Source: Rhizobium sp. NXC24
GTDB taxonomy: Bacteria; Pseudomonadota; Alphaproteobacteria; Rhizobiales; Rhizobiaceae
DNA length: 64,000 nucleotides
Reading direction: 5' to 3'
NCBI RefSeq assembly: GCF_002944315.1
Contig: NZ_CP024313.1
Coordinates: 310,001-374,000, forward strand
Shown in pieces: positions 35,901-46,075 of this stretch. The notes below the pieces were generated by a model. That model had not been told where the DNA came from and did no database searches. It worked only from the letters and a program-made list of their open reading frames with translations. The first letter of the stretch is position 1. Every line of letters starts with the position of its first letter. Position numbers and translations under genes: made by a program.

Positions 35901-38900
35901 ATGCTCAACGAAGGCCAGACTGCGAAGTCCGAAAATGTCGGAAGTCAGCCTATCGATTTAGTCGCCGCTATAGATGAAATCGCGGTGTCGTTCCCGGACA
36001 GGATAGCGATTAAGCATGGCGCGGAAGAACTCACATATGGTGACCTGCGAGTGCAGTCGGATCGAATTGCGAGAGCGCTGCGAGAGCGCAAGGCGCAGGG
36101 CATGGTCGTTGGCTATTGTGGTGAACGAAACCTTCATTGGGCAACCACTGTAATCGCGATTCTGAAAAGCGGCTCAACTTATTTGCCGCTTGATCCATCC
36201 TTGCCGGCCTCCCGCATTTCTTTCATGATTGAGCAGAGTGAATGCACCCTGATCATTGGGCCGGAAAGACCGAAAGCGCTTGGTCTGTTTCAGGAAAGCG
36301 GCAACTGCAGCCCAGAATTTTTGACGGTGCAGACGGCGCTACTCGGCGGCCGTGCCTCTGCTGCAGTGCCTACTTCGATTGAAAGCCGTCTTGCCTACAT
36401 TCTTTTTACGTCCGGCTCGACGGGCAAACCTAAAGGAGTGATGGTCAAGCGCGCTGGCTTAAACAACCATTTGATGGCCAAGATAGATGCACTCGAGCTC
36501 AGCGATAGGGACTGTGTCGCACAAACTGCTTCGCACGGCTTTGATATCTCACTGTGGCAGCTTTTGGCAGGGTTATGTGTCGGCACTTGCGTCGCGATCA
36601 TAGATGATGCGACGGTGAGATCTCCGATGGCCCTTCTTGAGGCCTTGCAGGCACATCGCGCGACAATCGTCCAGTTCGTCCCATCGGTGCTTGCGGTATT
36701 CGTCGAATATCTGCAGGCCCTTTCGGCCGACGGGCGGCTTCTCGACGCCCTACGCATGGTGTCCACGGTCGGCGAGCCGCTGACGCCCGCATTGGCGCGC
36801 AGCTGGCTGACACTCTATCCTCAAATACCAATTCTCAATCACTACGGCCCGACTGAATGTGCGGATGGAGTTACGCATCATTTGATATCTCTCCCGCCCA
36901 GCACAGCTGACGCCTATGTCCCCATCGGTAAGCCGATTGCCAACCTTAAGGTTTACGTCGCTAACGGGTTGCGTCTGTGCAAGACGGGAGAAGTTGGGGA
37001 AATTTGTGTTAGTGGCGCCGGTGTCGCTGATGGTTACATCAATGATGAAGCGCGGACCAAGGAAGCCTTTTCGTCAAATCCATTCTCGGAGCACCCATCC
37101 CATCGGCAGCTCTATAAGACCGGCGATCTCGGGCGCATCAGGGCGAACGGCCTGCTGGAGTGCCTTGGTCGACGAGATCGTCAGATCAAGATCCGCGGGC
37201 ACCGGATCGAACTTGGAGAGATCGAGTCTCGCCTCTGCGCTCACCCTCTGGTAAATGCCGCCGCCGCGGTTGCACCCGTCGCCGAGAGCGTGAAGCTCAC
37301 GGCTCGGGACATAAACAACACCGACCGGCAAACAGGACCACGGCGAATTGTCGCCTATGTGTCGGCTCCTGCCGAACTTTCAGAACGAGAACTCAGAAGC
37401 TTCGTTGCCGAAGCGCTTCCTGCCTACATGCTGCCGGAACGCATCATTCGCGTCGACCGGCTTCCGGTTACCCGAAACGGAAAAGTGGATCTTACCGCCT
37501 TGCCGGATTCGACGACCATTCGACCCGAGCTGCCGAATCCATTCGAGGAACCAAAGACCGAACTCGAACGGACGCTACGGGATATTTGGTCAAGCGTTCT
37601 TCGGATCAAGGATATCGGCGTCAGCGACCAATTTATCGACCTCGGTGGCGACTCGCTCCGAGCGATGCTTATATTGGTTCAGGTTCAAAGGCAGCTCGGG
37701 ACTAAGGTGGACTTCAGGATTGTCCTGAATGGGACCGTCAGGTCGCTTGCTGCGTCAATATCGAGCCCATCCGACACGATGCAGACGATACTGCCAGCCT
37801 GCGGGAACCTCAGGCGATCACCCCTGACGCGGGTGCAAGAACACCTTTGGTTTCTCTGGCAGCTTGATCCGACCGTGAAAAACTACACGATTCAGGGCGG
37901 CGTGCGTATCCGGGGTGCTATCGATCTGATCGCGTTCAATAAAGCTTGGCGCGACGTTGTTCAGGCGCATGACGCGCTTTGCGCGCGCTTCATCGACGAA
38001 GACTGGCCGGTTCAGATTTTTGATGATCCGCCGAGCGCCGATCTGGAGTTGATAGATGCCACCGATCTAAGTGAACAGCAGGCCGAGGAACTTGTGACGG
38101 AACTGCGACTGAAGGAGCTCGCCAACCCTTTTGATCTCAGCCAAGGGCATTTGTTTCGACCACGGCTGATCCGTCTTGGCGCGGACGATCATCTCATGCT
38201 GATAACCGCGCACGAAATTATCATAGATGCATGGTCAATTTCGATCCTGCTCAGAGATTTGCAAACGAGATACTCCCGAGACTCTGCCGTCTCTCCGACG
38301 GATCGCCCATCACTCTCAACCTATGCGCTCTGGGAAAGTGAAAATGTTACACCGGAGTCGCTGGAGGGCCAGCGCCGCTATTGGCGCCGGCAAATAGGCG
38401 ACAATCCTCCCGTACTTTCGCTCGGGGACGATCGAGTGCGGCCGAAAGTGAGCTCCTACCGCGGGAACTCGCATGCGGTTCATCTTGGCGGCGAGCTGTC
38501 TGACCACGTGCGAGATTTTGCGCGCCGGCACAGGTGCACGACTTCGGCTGTCCTGTTGGCATGCTTCAAGCTGCTGTTGCGTATGTATAGCGGCCAAGAC
38601 GACGTTGTCGTTGGTATGCCGCACGTCGTGCGTAGCCAACCAGGCACCGAGGAAATCGTAGGCTTTTTCCTCAACATGCTGCCAATCCGAACGAAGATCG
38701 ACATCAATCAGTCGTTCGCGGCTCACGCGGCTCATGTGCAGGACCTCATGAGCGATGCCATCGCGAATTCGGACTATCCATTCAGCTGGATGGTTAGAGA
38801 TACCAGGTTCCTGCGCGAGCATGGTCGATCGCCGATCTTCCAAGTCATGTTCAACATGTACTCCGAGCCGCCGGAGCCATCGGGCAAACGCGATCTGCAA

Positions 38901-41900
38901 CTGACATTTCGCGAATACGACACGGGTTATGTGAAGTTCGACCTTACCCTTTATGCACAAGATGAAGGCGATGAAATTGCAATGCAGCTGGCTTATGCGC
39001 AAGACACATTCTCAAGCGATGTGATCGCCCGCATGGCCGATAATCTTCGCCACCTCATTGCTGCCTGTGTTGATAGGTCTGCCGAGTCGATTGTCGCCCT
39101 GAGCGCCCCCAGCCCGTCGGAAATCGTCATCCTAAACTCCCTCAAGGGCGACGAGCAGTCGTATGAGGACCAGCCTTCACTTACGGAGGCGTTCAATCAG
39201 GTAAGCGCTTCAAACAGCGATCGGGTGGCGTACTTCGGCGAGTTCGGAGAAATCACCTTTGGCCAACTGCGCGACCGAATGGCTACAATCCAGTCGCTTC
39301 TGCGAACTTGCGGGGTGGGAGCGGGCGACATCGTCGCCATGCTGGTCGACCGGTCGCCGGATGTAGCGGCAACAAGTTTGGCAATCAGGGATTTGGAGGC
39401 AACGATTGTGCCGATCTCGCCTGATTACCCAAGGGACCGGGTGGGCCACATCGTAAGAAATAGCGGCGCGAGGCTCCTTATTCATACCGGCATGGACGCA
39501 GGGGTCGATTTCGGCGTGCCGTGCGTCGACCTGGCTGTCCTCCAAGCTGCATCCGGCCCTGGACGGATCTGCCACCGAACTGTCGAGTTGCCCACTCAGG
39601 ACGCGGCCAGCCTAATTTACACTTCATCCTCAACGGGGAAGGCGAAGGGCGTACTCATACCCGAATCTGCGATACTCAACCGACTGAACTGGATGTGGCG
39701 ATGCTTTCCCTTCGATGGCGTCGACGTGATGGTGGCACAGAAGTCAGCAACACTCGTTGCCGCGGTATGGGAGTATTTTGGAGGGTTGCTGAAGGGAGTG
39801 CCCACGCTGATCCTGACGCAAGAGCAGGTGCTCGACCCCGACCTCTTATTGAGGGCATTGGCACGATATCGCGTCACGCGGTTGTTTGCCTCTCCGCCCA
39901 TTCTGTCCGGTTTAATCGCTTCTCAAAAGCGACATCCGGAAACAACCAACTTGCGCCTGGTCACAAGCAGCGCTGAACTGATGCCGCCGTCGCTTCCCAT
40001 TCGCTGGCGAGAGTGCTTTCCAGATGTGCCGCTATGGAATTTTTACGGCACGACCGAGTGCGCGTCTAATGCAGCCGTGTACCGAACATCGAACGCCGAC
40101 GACGGCTCTTCAGCTGTGCCGGTCGGGCGCCCGATCGACAATGTAAAAGTTTACGTTCTTGACACACAATTGAAACAGGTTCCCGCCGGAGTCGCAGGTG
40201 AGCTCTGCGTTGCCGGACGGTGCGTGAGCACCGGGTATTGGAAGGACCCACAGCGAACAAAGCACCGTTTCGTTCCGAATCCGTACGGCGGAGGTCAATA
40301 CAGCATCCTTTATCGCAGCGGTGATATTGCCCGCATCTCCGCCAAAGGCCTTCTGGAAATTTGCGGTCGAGCAGATAACCAAATTCAGCTTCGGGGTTTC
40401 CGAATTGAGCTGGAGGAACTTGAAACGGCGCTCGTCTCTCATTCCAGTGTTGCGCAGGCCGCCGCATTTGTTCAGGGCGAAGACGATGATCGGCGACTGG
40501 TTGCCCTTGTGGTCCCAGCTCTCGACGGCCTGACCTCTGGAGCCATTGTCAACCATCTGCGGCAGACACTGCCCTCCTACATGATTCCGTCAGATGTTCG
40601 AATCGTGCACCGTATACCGCTCACTGCAAGCGGGAAGATTGATCGGGCTCGTCTGTCTTCCGTCTCGTCCCGCAAGATGCGAAGGACCAAATCCGCTAGG
40701 CCACGGACGGAGAGGGAGCGGCTCCTTGCCGATGTCTGGCGCGAGCTGTTGGATGCCAAATCTGTCGGCATCGATGATAGCTTCTTTGACATCGGTGGAA
40801 ATTCGCTCCTCAGCGTGCGCTGCGTTACACTGGCTCGTAGGGCGGGACTGAACTTGACAGTCAGCCAACTGCACCGGAAACCGACAATCCGCGAGCTGGT
40901 AACGCACCAGACCTCGGCCATGACCTGTGCCGAGCCCGTTTCCGATGAACCGCTGAAAATGACCCCTGCGGTCTCACATTGGAATAGTCGTGTCGGAATC
41001 GGCGAGCACTACAATATCGGCGATCTCTTCTTCATGCCCGCCGGCCTCTTAAACGTCTCTACTCTTGAACATGCGCTTGCGCATGTCGCCGGCCGGGAGG
41101 AAGGACTTAGGCTCCGCATCGTGCAAACTAAGGGCGGCCTCTCGCAGGTAATCGGATCGATACCCCATCCCCTCATAGAGGAAATAGACCTCGTCGGTCT
41201 AGACACATCGGAACAACTCGCAGTCATTGAGCGCTCCTGTGCGGAGCGTCAGCGCTCGTTTCGATTTGACGGTCTGACATCTCTTATCAGGGTCTCAGCT
41301 TTCCGGACGTCGGAAAGCGGCGATTACTATTTGCTCCTTCTGCTGCATCATTTTGTAGCAGATGGGGTCGGATACAGATTGTTCCTGAATGCACTGGACG
41401 CAGCTTACAATTCGTTCGCTGCGGGCCAAACCGCAGCGGTTACAGAGACCACGACCCTGACCCAATGGCTGAAGCGTTTGGACGGATACGCGAATGGCGA
41501 AGCCGAAACGGAGCTCGAGCACTGGGAAGGCCTTCCATATGAACGGTTTGACATGCGGGTAAGCGACGCCGGCTCGTCTGCGGCCGGTTTTTCAACCGAA
41601 ACAGCCAAACGGCTCCACCACATTGGCGCTGAGAAGCAGATCGATGAAGAATTCTGCGCGCCACTTTGGAAAGACCAGGCAACATATCATTTAAGGATCG
41701 ATGAGGAGACAACCGGGAAACTTCTCAAGGTTGCGGCGAGGTCTGCGCATTGCGAGGATTTTGATCTCATGCTCGCGGCTATTTCGGGGGCATTTGGCCG
41801 CGCTTTTGGAAATTACTCCCTCTGGATTGACAGCCTCACCTCGACGAGGGGACATCTATTCGACGATATCGACCCGTCTCAAATCATCGGTTATGTCGGT

Positions 41901-42365
41901 GAACTGGTGCCGCTTCCGTTATTCCTTACCGGAACGGAGTCTCGTCTGGACCGCGCCCGCTCCATATATCGGCAGCGCAGCTCGCTGCCGCGCCAAGGCA
42001 TAGGTTTCCGTGCTCTGAAGTTCTTGAACCAGAATCCCGCTGTGCGCGAGCGGATCGATCGTCTGCCGTTACCCCGCATCGGGCTAAACTATCGAGCTAG
42101 ACTCCAACATCATTATCCGCGCCGTCTGCTATGCAGAGATCCACACCGATTGTGGATCGGCGAAGATATGGATCAGTCCGTTATGAACTACCTTTTCTGG
42201 TTTCGCATCGGATACGAATCGGACGAACTGCGTATCGAAGTGAGATATGATCCACGACAAGTCGGCTACGAAACCACCCGCAATCTCTGTACGATGTTCC
42301 GCGAGGAACTCCTGCGGACTGTCGATGCATTTGGCGAGGCTGCACAGCGAGTCAATTACGCATGA
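35901..42365 (+). CDS. Nonribosomal peptide synthetase, A-T-C-A-T-E
   Basis: 2154 residues; ATG preceded by GAGGAAA. Approximate domain order: A1 20-520 (FTSGSTGKPKG near 168); T1 with LGGDSL near 580; C 640-1075; A2 1090-1590; T2 with IGGNSL near 1630; a C-terminal condensation-fold domain 1690-2154 that looks like epimerisation. The last shows HHFVADG, STRGHLFDDID...GYVGELVPL and GLNYRAR. The internal C domain has HEIIIDA where HHxxxDG is expected, so the catalytic second His is Glu. A2 has SSSTGKAKG for SGSTGKPKG and Val where the Asp that binds the amino group (PheA 235) should be. There is no starter C domain and no TE, so it should load and extend two residues and hand over to the second NRPS. 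Base composition is visibly less GC-rich than the second NRPS. Confidence 0.93.
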   Translation: MLNEGQTAKSENVGSQPIDLVAAIDEIAVSFPDRIAIKHGAEELTYGDLRVQSDRIARALRERKAQGMVVGYCGERNLHWATTVIAILKSGSTYLPLDPSLPASRISFMIEQSECTLIIGPERPKALGLFQESGNCSPEFLTVQTALLGGRASAAVPTSIESRLAYILFTSGSTGKPKGVMVKRAGLNNHLMAKIDALELSDRDCVAQTASHGFDISLWQLLAGLCVGTCVAIIDDATVRSPMALLEALQAHRATIVQFVPSVLAVFVEYLQALSADGRLLDALRMVSTVGEPLTPALARSWLTLYPQIPILNHYGPTECADGVTHHLISLPPSTADAYVPIGKPIANLKVYVANGLRLCKTGEVGEICVSGAGVADGYINDEARTKEAFSSNPFSEHPSHRQLYKTGDLGRIRANGLLECLGRRDRQIKIRGHRIELGEIESRLCAHPLVNAAAAVAPVAESVKLTARDINNTDRQTGPRRIVAYVSAPAELSERELRSFVAEALPAYMLPERIIRVDRLPVTRNGKVDLTALPDSTTIRPELPNPFEEPKTELERTLRDIWSSVLRIKDIGVSDQFIDLGGDSLRAMLILVQVQRQLGTKVDFRIVLNGTVRSLAASISSPSDTMQTILPACGNLRRSPLTRVQEHLWFLWQLDPTVKNYTIQGGVRIRGAIDLIAFNKAWRDVVQAHDALCARFIDEDWPVQIFDDPPSADLELIDATDLSEQQAEELVTELRLKELANPFDLSQGHLFRPRLIRLGADDHLMLITAHEIIIDAWSISILLRDLQTRYSRDSAVSPTDRPSLSTYALWESENVTPESLEGQRRYWRRQIGDNPPVLSLGDDRVRPKVSSYRGNSHAVHLGGELSDHVRDFARRHRCTTSAVLLACFKLLLRMYSGQDDVVVGMPHVVRSQPGTEEIVGFFLNMLPIRTKIDINQSFAAHAAHVQDLMSDAIANSDYPFSWMVRDTRFLREHGRSPIFQVMFNMYSEPPEPSGKRDLQLTFREYDTGYVKFDLTLYAQDEGDEIAMQLAYAQDTFSSDVIARMADNLRHLIAACVDRSAESIVALSAPSPSEIVILNSLKGDEQSYEDQPSLTEAFNQVSASNSDRVAYFGEFGEITFGQLRDRMATIQSLLRTCGVGAGDIVAMLVDRSPDVAATSLAIRDLEATIVPISPDYPRDRVGHIVRNSGARLLIHTGMDAGVDFGVPCVDLAVLQAASGPGRICHRTVELPTQDAASLIYTSSSTGKAKGVLIPESAILNRLNWMWRCFPFDGVDVMVAQKSATLVAAVWEYFGGLLKGVPTLILTQEQVLDPDLLLRALARYRVTRLFASPPILSGLIASQKRHPETTNLRLVTSSAELMPPSLPIRWRECFPDVPLWNFYGTTECASNAAVYRTSNADDGSSAVPVGRPIDNVKVYVLDTQLKQVPAGVAGELCVAGRCVSTGYWKDPQRTKHRFVPNPYGGGQYSILYRSGDIARISAKGLLEICGRADNQIQLRGFRIELEELETALVSHSSVAQAAAFVQGEDDDRRLVALVVPALDGLTSGAIVNHLRQTLPSYMIPSDVRIVHRIPLTASGKIDRARLSSVSSRKMRRTKSARPRTERERLLADVWRELLDAKSVGIDDSFFDIGGNSLLSVRCVTLARRAGLNLTVSQLHRKPTIRELVTHQTSAMTCAEPVSDEPLKMTPAVSHWNSRVGIGEHYNIGDLFFMPAGLLNVSTLEHALAHVAGREEGLRLRIVQTKGGLSQVIGSIPHPLIEEIDLVGLDTSEQLAVIERSCAERQRSFRFDGLTSLIRVSAFRTSESGDYYLLLLLHHFVADGVGYRLFLNALDAAYNSFAAGQTAAVTETTTLTQWLKRLDGYANGEAETELEHWEGLPYERFDMRVSDAGSSAAGFSTETAKRLHHIGAEKQIDEEFCAPLWKDQATYHLRIDEETTGKLLKVAARSAHCEDFDLMLAAISGAFGRAFGNYSLWIDSLTSTRGHLFDDIDPSQIIGYVGELVPLPLFLTGTESRLDRARSIYRQRSSLPRQGIGFRALKFLNQNPAVRERIDRLPLPRIGLNYRARLQHHYPRRLLCRDPHRLWIGEDMDQSVMNYLFWFRIGYESDELRIEVRYDPRQVGYETTRNLCTMFREELLRTVDAFGEAAQRVNYA

Positions 42366-43771
42366 GACCGGCACAGCAACTGATGATGAAGGGCATAGAT
42401 GAGCGCATGGCTTCACCGGCGGAGCATACTAGTTTGTTGAAGGGGAAGGTTTCCGGCCTCGTTATACGGCTTGCCATTCCCTCCGTGATCGGTTTGTCAA
42501 TCAATGCGCTTCAACAGTTCGTGAATGCAATCTTTGTTGGCAGGCTCGGCGCACAGGCTATCGCCGCAGTCAGCATAACGTTACCCTTGATCGTCCTGCT
42601 CACGGCAGTTGGGCAGGGGGTTGGCGTCGGCGCGGCGTCGTTCGTGTCGCGCAATCTTGGCGCTGGCAACTCTTTGGAGGCGAATCGAGGCGCGAGCTTG
42701 GCGCTCGCTCTAGCGGCTCCGATCGGAGTGGCACTTACCGGCGCTCTGCTTTTCGGTTTGCGCGACGTTCTCGCGTTGCTCGGCGCCAGTCCGACCATAA
42801 TGCCAGCCGCACTCGACTACGCATCGACGCTCCTATTTGGTTACACTCTGATGTTATTGAATATGGTCAACGGGTTTATAGTGAGGGCTGAGGGTAATAC
42901 ACGCTTCAGCATGTGGACCATGATCACGGCTTTTGTGCTGAATGCCGCGCTCGATCCGATTCTGATTTTTTCCCTGCACCTCGGAATTCGCGGGGCGGCG
43001 CTCGCAACCTTTTCGGCGCAGCTCGCCGCCGCCAGCCTCTACCTTCTATATTTCGTGAAGCAATGGGGAATTGTCCGTGTCCGGCCCTCTTACATAACTT
43101 GGAGGGGTGAGCGCGTACAGCAACTCGCCGCCATTGGAGCCCCTGCAACCATCACTGGCATTTTGTCTGCTGTTGCGTTCGTGCTCTTGAACAGGGCCGC
43201 TGCGCAATTCGGCGACAATTCCGTTGCCGCGGTGGGCATAGCTGCACGATTGTTGACGATCGGGGCACTCCCAATCACTGGCCTATGCATAGGCTCCCAG
43301 GCGGTTCTCGGTTTCAGCTGGGGAGCACAGGATTTCGCTCGGGTACAGAGGGCTGCTAAGTTCATGCTCTCTATAGCCGTTGCATTTTCAGCCAGCTTTT
43401 CTGCTGTGGTTGTGATTTTCGCCCGGCCAATCGTCCGACTTTTCAGCGACAGCGAGGACATGACTGAAATCGCTGTCTCCACTTGCATCATGTTCCATCT
43501 CTTTTTCGGGCTTTTTGGTGTTCAGTATGTAGCGATCACAATGCTTCAGTCATTCGGGAAGGCCCGTCTGAGTGCAGTCGTTTCATTCGCGAGGCAAGGA
43601 TATCTATTCGTACCAGCCGTACTGCTGTTGCCCGACATTTGGGGCTTCAAAGGACTATTAATCAGCCAGGCAACTGCTGAGCTTCTGGCCGGGCTGCTTG
43701 CTGTATTTGTAATAGTCAGGCAGTTCGGCGATCTCAAAGAAATGCTCGTTTCTCCGGGAGCGGCTGGTTAA
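42362..43771 (+). CDS. MATE-family efflux transporter
   Basis: 469 residues with about twelve hydrophobic segments in two homologous halves (LPLIVLLTAVGQGVGVGAAS in the first, ALPITGLCIGSQAVLGFSWG in the second), as in NorM/DinF-type multidrug and toxin extrusion proteins. It uses an ion gradient in the inner membrane. The ATG overlaps the NRPS stop, so the two are translated together and it most likely exports the peptide product. Starts 7 and 15 codons further in are possible. Confidence 0.92.
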   Translation: MRPAQQLMMKGIDERMASPAEHTSLLKGKVSGLVIRLAIPSVIGLSINALQQFVNAIFVGRLGAQAIAAVSITLPLIVLLTAVGQGVGVGAASFVSRNLGAGNSLEANRGASLALALAAPIGVALTGALLFGLRDVLALLGASPTIMPAALDYASTLLFGYTLMLLNMVNGFIVRAEGNTRFSMWTMITAFVLNAALDPILIFSLHLGIRGAALATFSAQLAAASLYLLYFVKQWGIVRVRPSYITWRGERVQQLAAIGAPATITGILSAVAFVLLNRAAAQFGDNSVAAVGIAARLLTIGALPITGLCIGSQAVLGFSWGAQDFARVQRAAKFMLSIAVAFSASFSAVVVIFARPIVRLFSDSEDMTEIAVSTCIMFHLFFGLFGVQYVAITMLQSFGKARLSAVVSFARQGYLFVPAVLLLPDIWGFKGLLISQATAELLAGLLAVFVIVRQFGDLKEMLVSPGAAG

Positions 43772-43865
43772 GACTGAGAGTTGATGCGAACGTGGCGATG
43801 ATTGCGGATTCGCTTGGGATTGACCAGCCAATCCAAAAAAACGAGGTCATACTTACGCATGGCAA

Positions 43866-44645
43866 TTGATTTTAACGCCGAGCGAGAATGCACCGATCCA
43901 GCGTGATCTTGCACGAGTTCCCGATCAAATAGGACGTGCTCGAATGAGCGGAAATCTCATGCTAGAAAAGCTGCTCCCACCGAACGTTGCCGTGCAAACA
44001 TCTCGAGCAAATGAAGTCCCCGAAATCCAAGTGATGGCCGGAGAAGAGAGTGCAATTGCGACAGCGGTCAAGAGCAGAAGGCATGAATTTTCGATCGGGC
44101 GGGCCTGTGCCAGGGCGGCATTGTGCAAACTTGGCTTTCCCTCTTGTCCGATCCCAAGCGGACCTAACAGGGAACCGCTTTGGCCGTCTGGCATCGTTGG
44201 CAGCATAACACATTGCGCCGGATTCTATGCTGCGGCGGTGGCCATGCAGAAGGACTACATCGCGCTTGGAATCGATGCCGAAGTAGACGAGGAGCTGCCC
44301 TCAGGCGTGTTGTCGCTCATATCGAGCCATGAGGAACGCCGTTGGATCGCGAACGCATCCGAGCATATCAATTGGGACCGGCTGCTCTTCAGCGTCAAGG
44401 AGAGTATCTTCAAGGCGTGGTTTCCGCTCACGCGTGAATGGCTGGGCTTCCAGGACGCCGTGGTGACTATCATTCCAGAAGATGGCTCATTTATTGTTCA
44501 GCTTCCACACACGTGTGTGCCGGCAGCCGATTGTCCACGAGAGCTTCGCGGCCGCTTCACTATTTCAAATGGCCTAATACTAACGGCAGTATTTATTGAG
44601 GCGTGTCAACGGCGATCTGTATCATCCGAAACCCTTTCTTCGTGA
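43866..44645 (+). CDS. 4'-phosphopantetheinyl transferase, EntD/Sfp type
   Basis: Up to 259 residues from a TTG; the ATG at 43944 (MSGNLMLEKLLPP) may be the true start. Family motifs are HEFSIGRACARAAL, PLWPSGIVGSITHC, GIDAEVDEEL (metal-binding Asp and Glu) and FSVKESIFKAW. It transfers phosphopantetheine from CoA to the serine of the NRPS carrier domains. Gene position between MATE and NRPS genes makes the two synthetases its natural substrates. Confidence 0.9.
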   Translation: MILTPSENAPIQRDLARVPDQIGRARMSGNLMLEKLLPPNVAVQTSRANEVPEIQVMAGEESAIATAVKSRRHEFSIGRACARAALCKLGFPSCPIPSGPNREPLWPSGIVGSITHCAGFYAAAVAMQKDYIALGIDAEVDEELPSGVLSLISSHEERRWIANASEHINWDRLLFSVKESIFKAWFPLTREWLGFQDAVVTIIPEDGSFIVQLPHTCVPAADCPRELRGRFTISNGLILTAVFIEACQRRSVSSETLSS

Positions 44646-44698
44646 CGCACGAGGTTTTGATTTGCATTTAAAGCGATCGTGAATGGTCCGGCAATTTC

Positions 44699-45010
44699 GT
44701 GATGCCTTGGCATTCCGCTCCAAATCTACAAGAGCCAATCAATGCCCGGACCGGCAAGGATTCCTTATCTTCAGGCGCCTGGGGTGGAAAGCTGCGTCAT
44801 GACGCCCAGATCGAGAACGCTGACTTCCGAGCCCCCCGAGGCCTGGACCGCAATCTATTCATGAAGCTCGCCGGTTGCGACTGGATCTCTCAGCGCCATA
44901 GCCTACTGTTGATCGGACCCGCCGGCGTCGGAAAGAGCTGGCTTGCCTGCGCGCTCGGAAATAAGGCATGCCGCGAGGACTTCTCCGTCGCCTATCACCG
45001 CCTTCCAAGG
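44699..45010 (+). pseudogene. IS21-family IstB fragment
   Basis: Encodes the N-terminal and Walker A part of an IstB ATP-binding protein (ADFRAPRGLDRNLFMKLAG, LLLIGPAGVGKSWLACALG, FSVAYHRLPRL) and then breaks off at a junction with IS6 sequence near 45010. The rest of istB and istA are absent. It is a remnant only. Confidence 0.85.
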
Positions 45011-45525
45011 CTTCTATCTGTCTCCGACACGGAATGGCAAAGCGGCCAAGCGCTTCCTCGGTAAGGCTTTGAACGGTCTGAAGGATTGGGAAAAGCCAAC
45101 GGTCATCAACACCGACAAGGCGCCGACTTACGGGATCGCGATTTCGGAACTGAAGGCCGAACGCAAATGCCGAGGAAATCTCGTGCATCGGCAGGTCAAA
45201 TATTTGAACAATGTCATTGAGGCCGATCATGGCAAGCTAAAACAGTTGATCAGACCGGTGAAAGGGTTCGAGACGTTGAAAACCGCCTACGCAACGATCA
45301 AGGGTTTCGAGGTCATGCGGGCTCTACGCAAAGGACAGGCTGCTGTTTTCAACCTGACGCGCGACATCCGCGGAGAAGCCCGCATTGTCGAGCGGGCTTT
45401 CGGTATCGGACCGAGCGCCTTGACGGAAGCCATAACTCTGCTCACCTCAAATCTCGGCGCTCCGGCCGCGTAACGGCAGGCGAGACAAGGATCTATCCAA
45501 CCACCGGAGTTTTTGCAACAGAGCC
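45011..45525 (+). pseudogene. IS6-family transposase, 3' fragment with right inverted end
   Basis: From the junction near 45010 the frame encodes YLSPTRNGKAAKRFL, INTDKAPTYG, HRQVKYLNNVIEADHGKLK and ERAFGIGPSALTEA, stopping at 45473. This is the last ~150 residues of an IS6/IS26-like DDE transposase, including its final Asp and Glu. The right terminus TTTGCAACAGAGCC follows at 45512-45525, the standard IS6 end in inverse. The N-terminal half and left end are missing, so the piece cannot move itself. Confidence 0.88.
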
Positions 45526-45745
45526 CCCCTCGAGGATATCGCCATATATCATGGGAATCGACGTCGGAGCATGACACCTGCTTGAGGCTTGTTCTCCCCG
45601 TAATGTCGTATTGCTGACAATGTCGGACATAAAGCGCAGCTCGGTCTCCAGAGTAGCATTGTTTTGAGGAGTTTTCTGACTTGGTACGACGGTTGCTTAG
45701 CCGTCAGCAACCACACTGCGGCACGAACCGACAAGGAAGCTCACT

Positions 45746-46075
45746 GTGAACAGGTTCGCTGAACAGGCGCTTGCCACCTGGTTCGTCTCGCGCAGGGCCG
45801 GAAGGTTTCCCGCTGTCTCGGAGGTGCCCTGCCAGTCGACGGGTCATCGTGGGTGTACGCGCCACGCTAGCATGACTGTCCGGCCGATTCTGATCGCCTT
45901 GCAACAAATGAGCAGAATGCTCCAGGTTTCCCTGCAGGCTCTGATCGGCCGGCGGCTTCAGGATGCCGTGCCGCAGCCGATCTGCGACAGTTACCTCCGC
46001 TGGCAGAGAATCGATGCAAGCTCACCGATGGCCTCTGCACCGTACCGTGTTGAGCCGGGGAGCGGCGAGCCATGA
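45746..46075 (+). CDS. Hypothetical 109-residue protein coupled to the second NRPS
   Basis: A GTG start follows AAGGAAG at good distance, and the TGA stop overlaps the NRPS ATG (ATGA), both signs of a translated gene. The product ([16 protein letters not shown]..., later [16 protein letters not shown]) has no recognised domain, signal or membrane segment. It may be a leader that couples translation, or a relic left by the rearrangement marked by the IS scars just upstream. Confidence 0.35.
   Translation: MNRFAEQALATWFVSRRAGRFPAVSEVPCQSTGHRGCTRHASMTVRPILIALQQMSRMLQVSLQALIGRRLQDAVPQPICDSYLRWQRIDASSPMASAPYRVEPGSGEP

Noticed and set aside
45541..45745. Possible transposon end or gene between the IS6 end and the 45746 start
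   Set aside because: No inverted partner, duplication or coding signal could be found.
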